DNA of 64,000 nucleotides from contig NZ_VIYG01000001.1 of NCBI RefSeq assembly GCF_009389585.1, forward strand, positions 1-64,000, written 5' to 3'. The stretch comes from Oceanobacillus sp. CFH 90083. Its GTDB lineage: Bacteria; Bacillota; Bacilli; Bacillales; Amphibacillaceae. The notes under the pieces were generated by a model. The model had not been told where the DNA came from. It did no database searches and was given only the letters and a program-made list of their open reading frames with translations. Shown piece after piece: positions 1 through 8,374 of this stretch. Each line of letters begins with the position of its first letter. The stretch's first letter is position 1. The translations under genes and the position numbers were made by a program.

Positions 1-40
1 TTCTGTTTTTACCGGGTTTTGTCCCAGCCTCGTTTTGAAA
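1..40 (-). repeat. GAGGCTGGGACAAA-type dispersed repeat, partial
   Basis: Read on the minus strand this end of the window carries GAGGCTGGGACAAAACCC followed by an A-rich stretch. Related cores occur at 7276-7294 (GAGGCTGAGGACAAGCCC) and 51325-51340 (GAGGCTAGGATATAAA). From memory, similar GAGGCTGGGACA elements are common between genes in staphylococci and Bacillaceae; that is recall, not a search. The copy is cut by the window edge. Confidence 0.35.
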
Positions 41-256
41 AAAAGATTGATCAAAACAGGTTTTCTGTTCATGAAATGGTATACCGATTTTATAAAAAGT
101 TTGATCATTTTTTGACCACATAGTTACACAATTGCGCCCTTTAATTGAAGATCGATTAACAATCTCTATGTTGTCGTTTTAATAAAAAATATCGATTAAA
201 AATGGTTTGAAACATTGATACTTAGGTTCCTAAATCTACATAATAGAATATCCTGA

Positions 257-733
257 CTATTTTTCTTTAGTTAACTTGATATCCATCCAAGGTTGCCAAT
301 TAGAACCGTCACTTAATAATTCCCATTTTCCCTTTATGGTGTTACCATCACTGCTGAATTCGCCCGTAAAGCGTTCCAATTCACCATTAATCGTCCAAAG
401 ACGATCTCGTAAATTTGCCAGGTAAGCACCTGCGTTTCCTTGATTGTCAAAAGAACGTGTGAAATACGCCTGTTTCGAAGAATCATAGCCGATGACCTCC
501 GTGGTTTTAACCTCTTCATTACCCATATATCCATCCACTTTATGAATAAGGAAAAACCCCCCAGGTAGCCATTCGTAAGTGTCCACTGCATTTAGTCTGC
601 CTGCAGGGCTGGATGAAGTAGCTTTAATTAGCCCTTCCGTATTCCACTTACCGACAAATATCTCTAGAAGTTTGTGCTCGGGACCAGGACTGGGTAGTTG
701 CTGTGGATCTTGGGTTTTGTCGTTCATTGTCAT
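257..733 (-). CDS. DUF1579-family protein
   Basis: A 158-residue soluble protein without signal peptide. The order GPEHKLLEIFVGKWNTEG, then YEWLPGGFFLIHKVDG, then FSSDGNTIKGKWE is the typical layout of DUF1579/YybH-neighbour proteins (small beta-barrel, lipocalin-like fold inferred). A paralogue lies at 9523-9954 and shares the WMEGGFFLMQ block. Function unknown; the family is often found next to VOC and START-like proteins. The start at 733 has AAAAGGGG 10 bp upstream; ATG at 727 is an alternative. The gene is preceded by the AGCAATCGAGAAGAA element at 791-805 that also precedes 9523 and 22371, so the three genes are probably co-regulated. Confidence 0.75.
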   Translation of the reverse strand: MTMNDKTQDPQQLPSPGPEHKLLEIFVGKWNTEGLIKATSSSPAGRLNAVDTYEWLPGGFFLIHKVDGYMGNEEVKTTEVIGYDSSKQAYFTRSFDNQGNAGAYLANLRDRLWTINGELERFTGEFSSDGNTIKGKWELLSDGSNWQPWMDIKLTKEK

Positions 734-763
734 ATAAATAATCCCCTTTTCTTTGTTTTCTTA

Positions 764-805
764 AGTTTATCACACACAATTGCTAAGGGCTTCTTCTCGA
801 TTGCT
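764..805 (-). promoter_or_regulatory. Shared upstream element, copy A
   Basis: Minus-strand AGCAATCGAGAAGAA at 805-791, then exactly 21 bp, then TAAACT (769-764) as the likely -10 hexamer of the DUF1579 gene at 257-733. The same element and same spacing occur before the genes at 9523 and 22371. Confidence 0.6.
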
Positions 806-836
806 AAAAATTTGTCATAGCTAAGGGCTGGACTCT

Positions 837-935
837 GTAAACGCGGAGGCAGCTCTAATTGGTGTTGCCTATAACTTTAAAAGGTTAACAAAAATCAAAA
901 GGGTTTCGGAAATTGTAAAGCTACTAGTAGCTTAG
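837..935 (+). pseudogene. Transposase C-terminal fragment (possible IS1182-like)
   Basis: An open stretch of 32 codons ending in TAG reads NAEAALIGVAYNFKRLTK and resembles the C-terminal 'IAHNLRK' segment of DDE transposases of the IS1182/IS4 type. It has no start codon and a stop lies just upstream. It is too short for a firm family call. Confidence 0.3.
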
Positions 936-1035
936 CCAATACCAAACCCCTTTAAAAATTTTCAATTTCAGTAAGTTTACAAGTAAATTGAAGAAATAAT
1001 ACGTTCAAGTTCTAAAATCTAAATATTTGTTAGAC

Positions 1036-1097
1036 AGTCTGACGTACGGTGGTGTGAGAGGGGCGAAAAGTTATTTAGCTTTTCCCTCTACTCGATT
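1036..1097 (+). mobile_element. Group II intron 3'-end remnant (domains V/VI)
   Basis: GACGTACGGTGGTGTGAGAG followed by a GGGCGAAAAG...CTTTTCCCTC hairpin and CTACTCGAT matches, from memory, the 3' half of domain V, domain VI and the 3' terminus of bacterial group II introns. The 5' half of domain V and any reverse transcriptase are absent, so this would be a dead remnant. It could alternatively be an ordinary hairpin downstream of the peptidase gene. Confidence 0.45.
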
Positions 1098-1142
1098 TTA
1101 TTCTATCATTGGGAAGTGTTTGCTTTATAATGAATGAAAAGA

Positions 1143-3146
1143 TTAATATACCCGGTCTTCATCCAGTTGTTCTTCTAAAATATGATGAGCGAACCAATCC
1201 AGATTTTGTTTGAGAATGGCACGATGGATGCCTGGCTTGTCTGTACCATGCAGCATGTCTTTGAAAATGACCAGCTCTGTTTCTATACCGACATCCTTCA
1301 AGCCGCGATAGAGTTCATAGGCATTTGGAACAGGAACCCGGGGATCCTTTTCACCATGCTGAATCAAAGTTGGCGTTGAAGCATTATTAATATAAGTCAT
1401 AGGAGATGTCTTTCGATAGATTTCCTCATCATTCCATGGTGTATCTCCTAAATAATAGCGCGTAAAATGAGTAATGTCCGTATTGACATAGTAGGTCATC
1501 CAGTTGGAAATACCGGCTCCAACTGAAATGGCCTTAAACCGGTTGCTGTATGTCGCACAAAAGGCAGATATATAGCCGCCCTGACTCCAGCCCAGAATAC
1601 CGATCTTTTCCGGGTCTGCTATCTTACTGTCAACCAAAAAGTTGACTCCGGAAATAATATCTTCATAGTCTCCCAGCCCCAATTTTCGGAGATTTGCCGT
1701 ACGAAAGGCTTCTCCATAGCCTGCACTGCCTCTGTAATTAGGCTCCAGAACAAGAAACCCTTTCTCTACAAATTGTTCGATTGGCTGATATCTATTTGTA
1801 GTCGGGGTTGCTATTGATGTGCCTGTTGGTCCGCCATGAACAGCGAGCACAAGCGGATAGATTTTCGCAGCATCGTAATCTGCCGGTTTTGATAATACGC
1901 CTTCAATTTCCAGTCCGTCTTCTGTTTGCCAGGAAATGATTTCCTTTTTACTCTTCGTTTTTCCTTCATAAAGCTGATATTGTTTGGTCAGCCGGTTATT
2001 ATCAAGATATACTTCAGCAGCTGCTTGTGAAGTTGCTTTAACATATGCAGTATGCTTGCCATCCGACGTAATAACCGGAGAAGTGATTACGATGTCAACT
2101 GGATCTGCAAGTGGTGTTAAAGTGCCATCTTCTGTGATAAGTCCGGTGGTGTAATTGGTTCTTTCCTGCCAGGTAACAAGAATACCATTTTCAGTCCAGC
2201 GAACAGGGAAAACATTTTCATCTATGTCTAGCACAGGCTGTTTGGTCTGTTTTGATTTTAAATCATAGATTTCGAGTATAATGTTTGTGGATATTTTTTC
2301 CTTCCTGTAACGACTGTAGCAAATTTTTGATCCATCATAGGAAAATAGAACAGGTCCTGCTTGCAAAGGGGTAATATCTAATTTCACACATTCATTGGTT
2401 TTCAGATCCAACAAGTAGGTTTCCTGATTTAATATATCAGTTAATCTGGGAGTAGGGGCGGAATTGAAGATAATCTTCCCGCTGTCCGGTGAAATATCAT
2501 AATGATAAATCTGCCTGTTCATTGATTCTGTCAATGGTGTACTTACTTTATCCTTGTTATCTTTATCGTTTTCATCCGCTGCTTTCCTTAAATCTTTTGG
2601 AAGCTTGTCAAGTACTTTGGCATTTTGTTTCGCTTTATCAAGATCCAGAAAGTACAATGCATTATAATGAAAATCTTGATCCATATAGGAAAACTCACCG
2701 TACATTTCACTGCGGCGTTTCAATTTTTCTGATTCAGGACGCTTTGCGATGTAAAAGAGACCTTTTCCGTTTGGAGCCCATTTAAAATGATCGATACTAT
2801 GATCGGCATGAGAAAGCTGTATTGCTGTTGTTTCCTGGTCAGTCTGGATAAAAATCTGCTTTGTTTTTTTGTCTCCTTTACAAGCCGGGCTGAGAAATGC
2901 AAGAATTTGTCCATCTGGTGACCAGCACGGCTGCATGCTTTCGTTTTCACCAATCGTTATAGGATAGCTTTTATCGATATGTTTATCATAAACCCAGACA
3001 TGCTGAGGGTATGTATTTTTGTCCCAGTCAGCTGCTTGTCTTACATAAGCCACGCGCTGTCCATCCTCACTGATGGCAACATCCTGAAATGTTGGTAAAG
3101 CTATTATTTCTTCTATCGTTAAATAATTTGCGGGACTATTGGGCAT
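1143..3146 (-). CDS. S9 family peptidase (acylaminoacyl-peptidase-like)
   Basis: A 667-residue cytoplasmic serine peptidase of the prolyl oligopeptidase group. The N-terminal 400 residues form WD40/TolB-like beta-propeller repeats (for example 'SEDGQRVAYVR', 'SPDGQILAFLS', 'SPDSGKIIFNS'). The C-terminal alpha/beta hydrolase domain carries GWSQGG with the nucleophile Ser521, Asp601 in GEKDPR and His633 in DMLHGT, a complete catalytic triad. No signal peptide is seen, so it probably trims short or N-acylated peptides in the cytosol. AAAGGAG lies before the ATG. The gene stands alone, convergent with nothing and divergent from the SOS locus at 3.5 kb. Substrate preference cannot be told from sequence. 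Confidence 0.9.
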   Translation of the reverse strand: MPNSPANYLTIEEIIALPTFQDVAISEDGQRVAYVRQAADWDKNTYPQHVWVYDKHIDKSYPITIGENESMQPCWSPDGQILAFLSPACKGDKKTKQIFIQTDQETTAIQLSHADHSIDHFKWAPNGKGLFYIAKRPESEKLKRRSEMYGEFSYMDQDFHYNALYFLDLDKAKQNAKVLDKLPKDLRKAADENDKDNKDKVSTPLTESMNRQIYHYDISPDSGKIIFNSAPTPRLTDILNQETYLLDLKTNECVKLDITPLQAGPVLFSYDGSKICYSRYRKEKISTNIILEIYDLKSKQTKQPVLDIDENVFPVRWTENGILVTWQERTNYTTGLITEDGTLTPLADPVDIVITSPVITSDGKHTAYVKATSQAAAEVYLDNNRLTKQYQLYEGKTKSKKEIISWQTEDGLEIEGVLSKPADYDAAKIYPLVLAVHGGPTGTSIATPTTNRYQPIEQFVEKGFLVLEPNYRGSAGYGEAFRTANLRKLGLGDYEDIISGVNFLVDSKIADPEKIGILGWSQGGYISAFCATYSNRFKAISVGAGISNWMTYYVNTDITHFTRYYLGDTPWNDEEIYRKTSPMTYINNASTPTLIQHGEKDPRVPVPNAYELYRGLKDVGIETELVIFKDMLHGTDKPGIHRAILKQNLDWFAHHILEEQLDEDRVY

Positions 3147-3367
3147 ATACGTATGCTCCTTTCTGATTACTGTTCAATAGATTTCCTTTCGATCTGATAA
3201 TCTGCTGTGGATTAAGTTTGCTGTAACAGATTGTGGATCATTCAGGATTTTTTCTTGAAAGGGTTTTCAATGTGTTTATAATAACCCTATCATTTTACAT
3301 TTTCAAGTCGTTTATATAAAAAATAAATGAATAAACATAATCTATTTTGGATTAGCAAAAATATATC

Positions 3368-3493
3368 CTATTTACCGAATTCGGAGGGCGTACGTTTGCT
3401 CCTGCATTTACCAACCGACTTCATTGCGGTCTTAGACAAATTTGCCATTGTTAATGAAACGCGCACACTGTTCGTACCATTTTCACTTTCCAT
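3368..3493 (-). CDS. Small ORF divergent from the UvrX-like polymerase
   Basis: A 41-codon ORF on the minus strand (starts MESENGTNSVRV, ends TPSEFGK) with AGGTGTG just upstream of its ATG. It begins 41 bp from the LexA-like box at 3534-3547, so a divergent SOS promoter is possible. It is basic in its C-terminal half and has no recognised domain. The call rests on the start site and position only, and it may be chance. Confidence 0.3.
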   Translation of the reverse strand: MESENGTNSVRVSLTMANLSKTAMKSVGKCRSKRTPSEFGK

Positions 3494-3524
3494 ATATTAA
3501 CACACCTATTTGATCGTATTCATC

Positions 3525-3576
3525 TTGACTATGCGAATGTAAGTTCGTATAATTGAAAAAAACAAACATATATTCG
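3525..3576 (+). promoter_or_regulatory. SOS promoter with two LexA-like boxes
   Basis: TTGACT (3525-3530), 17 bp, TATAAT (3548-3553) is a near-consensus sigma-A promoter. The spacer is almost entirely filled by CGAATGTAAGTTCG (3534-3547), one mismatch from the Bacillus LexA box CGAAC-N4-GTTCG. A weaker second palindrome, CAAACATATATTCG (3563-3576), lies just after the expected start site. Together they would give tight LexA repression of the polymerase gene. Confidence 0.75.
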
Positions 3577-3593
3577 TATTAGGAGAGAGTACG

Positions 3594-4898
3594 ATGAAAA
3601 ATATTATGATGATGGATTATTCTAATGAACCGCGTCGGGATATTATGTGTATTGATGTAAAATCTTTTTTTGCAAGCGTAGAAGCTGCTGAGCGTAAGCA
3701 GCATCCTTTAAAATCACGGATCGCGGTTGTATCAAAACCGGATAATCAAGGGGGCTTAGTTTTAGCCTCGTCCCCTCTGGTAAAAAAAGAATATGGAATT
3801 AAAACTGGAACAAGAATCTACGAGATCCCGCTTAACGCAAAGATAGAAATTGTTGAACCTCGTATGGCATTGTATTTAGAAAAAAATTTAGAAATATTAC
3901 GTATCTTTAAACGTTATGTAGCAGCGGAGGATTTGCTTGTTTATTCGATCGATGAATCGTTTATGGATGTGTCTAAATCGCATAAACTTTTTGGCAGCGC
4001 ACATGATATAGCGAAGAAAATCCAGATGGATGTATGGAATGAGTTAGGCTTAGTGTTGACTGTGGGAATAGGAGATAACCCGCTTTTAGCCAAATTAGCA
4101 CTTGATCACCAGGCAAAACGCGATGAACAAAATCGTTTTATGGGTGCGTGGCGGTATGAAGATGTACCGCGTAAATTATGGAAAATAAAATCGTTAGTGT
4201 CTTTTTGGGGAATAGGACAAAAAATGGAAGCAAATCTTCATCGAATCGGGATTCGGAATATGTATGATTTGGCTCAATATGATATTCACCTCCTAAAGAA
4301 AAAATTTGGTGTGATTGGAGAACAGCTCTTTTTTCATGCACATGGAATCGACCGGACAGTTTTATCGGATACGTATATGCCTAAAAGTACATCATTCAGC
4401 AGAAACCAGATATTAACCAGAGATTATACGGTGAAATATGACATTGAGACAGTTATCCGGGAAATGACGGATGAGAATACAGCGAGATTAAGAAAGAACC
4501 ATTTAATAACTGGAGTAGTAAAGCTGGCAATTGGATATTCCAGGAATAAAGCACAGGGTGGATTTAATCATCAGATGAAGATTGAAGCAACGGATTCATC
4601 CAAAAGACTAAAGGAGTATATGCTGCTTATCTTTCATAAATATTATCAGGAAAATGCACCTGTAAGAATTATTAACATTACCTTTGGGAGCCTTCAAGCA
4701 AAGCAGTCATTGCAGCTGGATTTGTTTGAGCCGGTGGAAGTAACGGCAGAACATGAAGAGCTGGATGTGGCTATTGATCTGGTCAGAAGAAAATATGGTT
4801 ATACTTCACTGCTGCACGCCTCCAGTTTACTTGAAGGCGGCATGGCAAGGTATCGTGCGAAATTGCTTGGAGGTCATCGCTCCGGAAAGGAAGAGTGA
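3594..4898 (+). CDS. uvrX: Y-family DNA polymerase, UvrX/UmuC type
   Basis: A 434-residue translesion polymerase. The palm carboxylates are visible as Asp21 in CIDVKSFFASVE and Asp120-Glu121 in SIDESF. The finger/palm block VSKPDNQGGLVLASSP and the helix-hairpin-helix region GIGQKMEANLHRIGI follow, then a little-finger domain. The C-terminus has QLDLFEP, resembling a beta-clamp binding QLxLF peptide (residues about 370-376). Length and layout fit UvrX of phage SPbeta and YqjW of Bacillus rather than DinB (Pol IV). Start chosen for AGGAGAGAG 5 bp upstream. A yolD gene follows 1 bp after the stop. Expression is expected in the SOS response from the LexA boxes above. The polymerase frame is intact, unlike the second copy at 8078. 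Confidence 0.92.
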   Translation: MKNIMMMDYSNEPRRDIMCIDVKSFFASVEAAERKQHPLKSRIAVVSKPDNQGGLVLASSPLVKKEYGIKTGTRIYEIPLNAKIEIVEPRMALYLEKNLEILRIFKRYVAAEDLLVYSIDESFMDVSKSHKLFGSAHDIAKKIQMDVWNELGLVLTVGIGDNPLLAKLALDHQAKRDEQNRFMGAWRYEDVPRKLWKIKSLVSFWGIGQKMEANLHRIGIRNMYDLAQYDIHLLKKKFGVIGEQLFFHAHGIDRTVLSDTYMPKSTSFSRNQILTRDYTVKYDIETVIREMTDENTARLRKNHLITGVVKLAIGYSRNKAQGGFNHQMKIEATDSSKRLKEYMLLIFHKYYQENAPVRIINITFGSLQAKQSLQLDLFEPVEVTAEHEELDVAIDLVRRKYGYTSLLHASSLLEGGMARYRAKLLGGHRSGKEE

Positions 4899-4899
4899 A

Positions 4900-5304
4900 A
4901 TGGAAAAAATATCGATTACACGAATTACACCTGAACAATTCGGTTATAAGGACCGAGGGATTGTTAAATGGTTAGGGATGATGCTAAGTGACCATTCCGA
5001 AGCACTCAAAAAAGAAGAAATGAATGACCAGCTGATAGACATTGAAGCAAAAGAAGAGATGACAGAAGCAGAAATTGCAATGGTGCTATACAAGGCGTTT
5101 GTAACCGGGTCGCCCATTTTAATTCAAGCGAATGTGATGAGAAATGGGAACTATTATAAGGATGTAGCATGTAAAGTATCCGGTTATGTTGAAAATCGGA
5201 TCTACTTCATTTTAAAAGATGAACGCTTTACCAATTGTACACTGGAGGAAATCAGAAATGTAGAATGGATGAATATCATGGATTGGTATGATAAAAGAAA
5301 CTAA
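4900..5304 (+). CDS. YolD-like protein
   Basis: A 134-residue YolD-family protein; the start at 4900 is one base after the polymerase stop, so translational coupling is likely. Recognisable features are KWLGMMLSDHSEALKK near the N-terminus, the repeated ...MTEAEIAMVLYKAF helix and the Sm-like C-terminal part ending in the conserved ...WMNIMDW. YolD proteins accompany Y-family polymerases in Bacillus SOS modules; their role is unknown, with a UmuD-like partner role proposed in annotation. A decayed partial copy of this same gene lies at 59876-60073. Confidence 0.85.
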   Translation: MEKISITRITPEQFGYKDRGIVKWLGMMLSDHSEALKKEEMNDQLIDIEAKEEMTEAEIAMVLYKAFVTGSPILIQANVMRNGNYYKDVACKVSGYVENRIYFILKDERFTNCTLEEIRNVEWMNIMDWYDKRN

Positions 5305-5622
5305 TTAGCTTTACAAGAGCGGGGCATCGTATAAATATTTTATTTGAAGTGTTTAAGCAATACAGGCACATTTTCACATGAACACCGCCTTAAAATTTAT
5401 TTTCCGAGCAGTTTTTTTCTGTTCTATTTTTTTGCGCCTAAATGGATTTTTAGAAGCAATCAATCATTAAGATGAAAAAATGACCCAAAGCCATATCGCA
5501 TATTTTACTTTCATTATGGTGCTTGTCCCTATAATTAATTTCGTTTATAGAGGGCATTAGCCTTGCACTTTCTGCTTCCAGTTACATTTACTAATCTTAG
5601 GAAAGAAATGGGGTGAATACGA
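5305..5622. other. Gene-free stretch upstream of cotA
   Basis: An AT-rich intergenic region. Only a 23-codon open stretch at 5474-5547 (MTQSHIAYFTFIM...) with hydrophobic character is seen, without a ribosome site. GGGGTGAAT at 5610-5618 is the ribosome site of the next gene. No hairpin terminator, RNA or promoter could be supported; a sporulation promoter for cotA might lie here but was not recognised. Confidence 0.5.
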
Positions 5623-7164
5623 ATGCGACGTAAGCTAGAAAAGTTTGTTGATCCGCTTCCAGGCATCGAGGTTTTAAAGCCTTACAAAAAAACAAAGGAC
5701 GGAGCTCATTATGAAATGACGATGAAGCAATTCAGGAAGAAGCTGCATCGTGATTTACCAGCAACCACCTTATGGGGATATAATGGCCAGTTTCCCGGAC
5801 CAATGATTGAAGCACTTCGTGATGAGCCAGTTCACGTGACATGGCTTAACCAACTGCCCAATAAACATCTGCTTCCTGTTGATGTATCGATCCATGGACT
5901 TGACCAGCTTCCCGCTGTACGCACTGTTGTACATTTACATGGTATAGAAACGAAGCCGGACAGTGATGGACATCCGGAAGCGTGGTACACAAATAATTTC
6001 CAGGAAACCGGACCTGTCTTCTCAAGAAAAACGTTCACATACCCGAATCATCAGCGTGGAAGTCTGTTTTGGTATCATGATCATGCGATGGGAATTACAC
6101 GATTGAATGTGTATGCCGGGCTTGCGGGTATGTATGTTCTTCGGGATAAGCAGGAGAAATTATTAAACCTGCCATCCGGAGATTATGAGATTCCACTGAT
6201 GATTACAGACCGAAGCTTTCATGCGGATGGGTCATTGTTTTATCCGGTACAGCCTGATGATGCAGCCGAGAATCTGCCGCATCCTTCTATTCTGCCTGCC
6301 TTTACTGGGGATACGATATTAGTTAACGGGAAGGTATGGCCATACTTGGAGGTGGAACCAAGAAAGTATCGTTTCCGGATTTTGAATGCTTCGAATACAA
6401 GATCCTACCGGCTACAGCTGGACTCCAATATATTATTCCAGCAAATTGGTTCCGATGGAGGACTTCTCAGAAATACCGTCGAAATGGAAACAATCCGCTT
6501 CCAACCGGCAGAACGAATCGATGTCATTATTGATTTTTCAAAAGCAGCTGGTCAGTCCATTGTATTAAAAAACGATTTAGGACCAAACGCTGATCCCAAT
6601 GATGATACGGGGAGTATTATGCAGTTTCGCGTTACAAAGCCATTAAAAGATAAAGATAGAAGCCTTTTGCCTGCAGCTTTATCTGTTATTCCTTCGTTAA
6701 AACAAAATAGCATTTCTGTGATTCGCTATTTAAAATTAGTTGGAGACTCTGATGAATTTGACCGTCCTTTATTGCTTCTAAACAAGAAGCATTGGCATGA
6801 TCCGGTTACAGAGAATCCACGTCTTGGAGCAACAGAGATTTGGGCTTTCACCAATACAACCAGTTTCTCTCATCCAATACACATTCATCTTGTCCAATTC
6901 CAGGTGCTGGATCATCAGCCATTCGATCTGGAACAATATAATATAGATGGAAAAATTATATTTACAGGATCGCCTGAAGCACCAGCGGCAAATAACCGCG
7001 GCTGGAAAGATACTATCGAGGTACCTGCTGCTAACATAACCAGAGTCATTGCCAAATTTGCGCCATATAGCGGAGAATTTGTGTGGCACTGTCATATTTT
7101 AGAGCATGAAGATTATGATATGATGCGGCCTTATATTGTTGTGGAAGATGATGAAAAGCAATAA
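5623..7164 (+). CDS. cotA: CotA-type multicopper oxidase (spore coat laccase)
   Basis: A 513-residue three-domain cupredoxin oxidase. All four copper-binding blocks are present: HLHG (residues ~106-109), WYHDHAMG (~151-158), HPIHIHLVQFQV (~419-430) and HCHILEHEDYDMM (~491-503). This supports type 1, 2 and 3 copper sites and O2 reduction. There is no signal peptide, as in B. subtilis CotA, which is deposited on the outer spore coat, makes brown pigment and has bilirubin oxidase activity. The length matches CotA (513). It is monocistronic with its own terminator at 7181-7218. The family call is secure; coat location is inferred from homology. Confidence 0.92.
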   Translation: MRRKLEKFVDPLPGIEVLKPYKKTKDGAHYEMTMKQFRKKLHRDLPATTLWGYNGQFPGPMIEALRDEPVHVTWLNQLPNKHLLPVDVSIHGLDQLPAVRTVVHLHGIETKPDSDGHPEAWYTNNFQETGPVFSRKTFTYPNHQRGSLFWYHDHAMGITRLNVYAGLAGMYVLRDKQEKLLNLPSGDYEIPLMITDRSFHADGSLFYPVQPDDAAENLPHPSILPAFTGDTILVNGKVWPYLEVEPRKYRFRILNASNTRSYRLQLDSNILFQQIGSDGGLLRNTVEMETIRFQPAERIDVIIDFSKAAGQSIVLKNDLGPNADPNDDTGSIMQFRVTKPLKDKDRSLLPAALSVIPSLKQNSISVIRYLKLVGDSDEFDRPLLLLNKKHWHDPVTENPRLGATEIWAFTNTTSFSHPIHIHLVQFQVLDHQPFDLEQYNIDGKIIFTGSPEAPAANNRGWKDTIEVPAANITRVIAKFAPYSGEFVWHCHILEHEDYDMMRPYIVVEDDEKQ

Positions 7165-7180
7165 TGAATTATACAGAGAC

Positions 7181-7218
7181 AAGAGCTTATGTTATATGAT
7201 ATAACCTGAGCTCTTTTA
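7181..7218 (+). terminator. cotA terminator
   Basis: AAGAGCT (7181-7187) pairs with AGCTCTT (7209-7215) around an inner GTTATATGATATAAC palindrome, followed by TTTAG. It lies 17 bp after the cotA stop. Confidence 0.7.
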
Positions 7219-7275
7219 GATTTTAGATGTGCATATAACAACCTGTCATTGATTTATTGTTTGTTTTCTTTAGAG

Positions 7276-7323
7276 GAGGCTGAGGACAAGCCCGCAGAAG
7301 CGAAGTATATTTCCAGAGCGGGC
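7276..7323 (+). repeat. GAGGCTGAGGACAAG-type repeat with hairpin
   Basis: The core GAGGCTGAGGACAAGCCC (7276-7293) is followed by a GCCCGC...GCGGGC hairpin (7290-7323) in an otherwise gene-free interval. The core resembles those at 1-40 and 51325-51340. It may be an intergenic repeat or a convergent terminator between cotA and the yolD at 7413. Confidence 0.35.
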
Positions 7324-7412
7324 ATTTGCACATGCTATGGCCGGATTTTGCCAGATGAAACCACTTTTGTCTCAGCTTCGATGGGAATCTGGTGTAAATT
7401 AATAAACAGCCA

Positions 7413-7727
7413 TTATCCGATTTCAACATCAATGATCTCACTTGATTCCAATCTTACCTCATTGATGATAATGTATTTGCTTATATAATTAATCGCATGG
7501 ATATATCCTTTGATATGAACAGATTTTCCATCTGTAAAGTATTTTACTTGCACAGGAAGGGAATCTTTTTGCGCAAGCATCAGCTTTAAATGAATCTCCT
7601 CTAATTGCTGTTCGTCCAATATCGGTTTAGCTTCATGATAGTATTCCTTTTTAACTTCTTTTAACAGCGCAACATGTTCAGGGAGCATCATTGCCGTCCA
7701 TTTTTTTGATCCGCGGTCATTTGTCAT
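7413..7727 (-). CDS. YolD-like protein
   Basis: A 104-residue YolD-family protein with the hallmark KKWTAMMLPEHVALLKE helix and LDEQQLEEIHLKL, then a small beta domain ending EIIDVEIG. It is translated after, and overlaps by 4 bp, the WYL-like gene 7724-7936, forming a two-gene operon driven by the LexA-like boxes at 7956-8000. The cognate polymerase gene (8078) is divergent and truncated, so this YolD is an orphan partner. Confidence 0.85.
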   Translation of the reverse strand: MTNDRGSKKWTAMMLPEHVALLKEVKKEYYHEAKPILDEQQLEEIHLKLMLAQKDSLPVQVKYFTDGKSVHIKGYIHAINYISKYIIINEVRLESSEIIDVEIG

Positions 7728-7936
7728 GCACCTGCCCTCCTGTTCACTTTTTGTATGGATAATATATTTTCTAATTTAAATAGCCTTAGCTGCTTGCGGT
7801 AATAACAGTAGGCCAGGATATCCTTTTCATGTACCTCAATCACTCTGATAAAACGTTGTGTCACCCTTTGATCCGCAGCAAGATAAATCATTTCGAATAT
7901 TCCTTTTTCAGCGATCATTGCATGTAACCATTTCAT
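7724..7936 (-). CDS. Small WYL-like protein of SOS locus
   Basis: A 70-residue protein, MIYLAADQRVTQRFIRVIEV then YCYYRKQLRLFKLENILSI. The pattern [beta]-QRxIRV...AYCYxRKQxRxFKLENILS resembles the core of WYL ligand-sensing domains and matches small proteins found with yolD in Bacillus. No HTH is present. It overlaps yolD by 4 bp. A role as sensor or accessory factor of the YolD/UvrX module is inference. Confidence 0.65.
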   Translation of the reverse strand: MKWLHAMIAEKGIFEMIYLAADQRVTQRFIRVIEVHEKDILAYCYYRKQLRLFKLENILSIQKVNRRAGA

Positions 7937-7955
7937 AAGAATATCACTCCTTTTA

Positions 7956-8059
7956 GAAACGTTTGTTCTATATTACCACAAAAACAGGAACATATGTACT
8001 GTTAACATTTACCACTGTTATTGTGAACTGTTTCGACATAGAATAGGAACGAACGTTCT
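7956..8059. promoter_or_regulatory. Divergent SOS control region with three LexA-like boxes
   Basis: Between the minus-strand WYL-yolD pair and the plus-strand polymerase remnant lie three palindromes of GAAC-N4-GTTC type: GAAACGTTTGTTCT (7956-7969), GGAACATATGTACT (7987-8000) and GGAACGAACGTTCT (8046-8059). The first is placed to control the minus operon and the last the plus gene; the middle one could serve both. The consensus is the published Bacillus LexA box. Confidence 0.65.
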
Positions 8060-8077
8060 TTTAGTGAGGTGGTTAAC

Positions 8078-8308
8078 ATGGATTATTCGAAATATCCCCG
8101 TCATGATGTGCTTTGCATCGATATACGTTCTTTTTATGCCAGTGTAGAAGCGGTGCGGCTCGGGTTCAACCCGATGAAGGCTTTGCTGGCGGTAGTTGGT
8201 GATCCGGATCGTCCGGGCAGCATTGTTCTTGCAGCGTCACCGGAACTTAAAAAAAGATATGGATTAAGTAATGTCAGCCGCTCCGTAAACTACATATACT
8301 TGGTGTAG
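8078..8308 (+). pseudogene. UvrX-like polymerase, N-terminal remnant
   Basis: Starts ATG 8078 after GAGGTGG. It reads like UvrX for about 66 codons (MDYSKYPRHDVLCIDIRSFY, then PDRPGSIVLAASPELKKRYG) and then loses homology at about 8277, ending in an unrelated tail. The palm Asp in CIDIRSF remains, but the SIDES motif and everything after are gone, so no polymerase can be made. Its SOS control region is intact. A deletion, perhaps tied to the neighbouring IS256-type remnant, is the simplest cause. Confidence 0.8.
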
Positions 8309-8340
8309 ATACCTCAGAATTTATGAATCAATCATTGGAT

Positions 8341-8371
8341 GATGAGACATCGATTAATTCGATGTCTCATC
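8341..8371. terminator. Hairpin between uvrX remnant and yolD remnant
   Basis: GATGAGACATCG (8341-8352) and CGATGTCTCATC (8360-8371) form a perfect 12-bp stem with a 7-nt loop. It lies directly after the minus-strand yolD reading frame and after the truncated polymerase, so it probably terminated both genes. Confidence 0.55.
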
Positions 8372-8374
8372 AAT

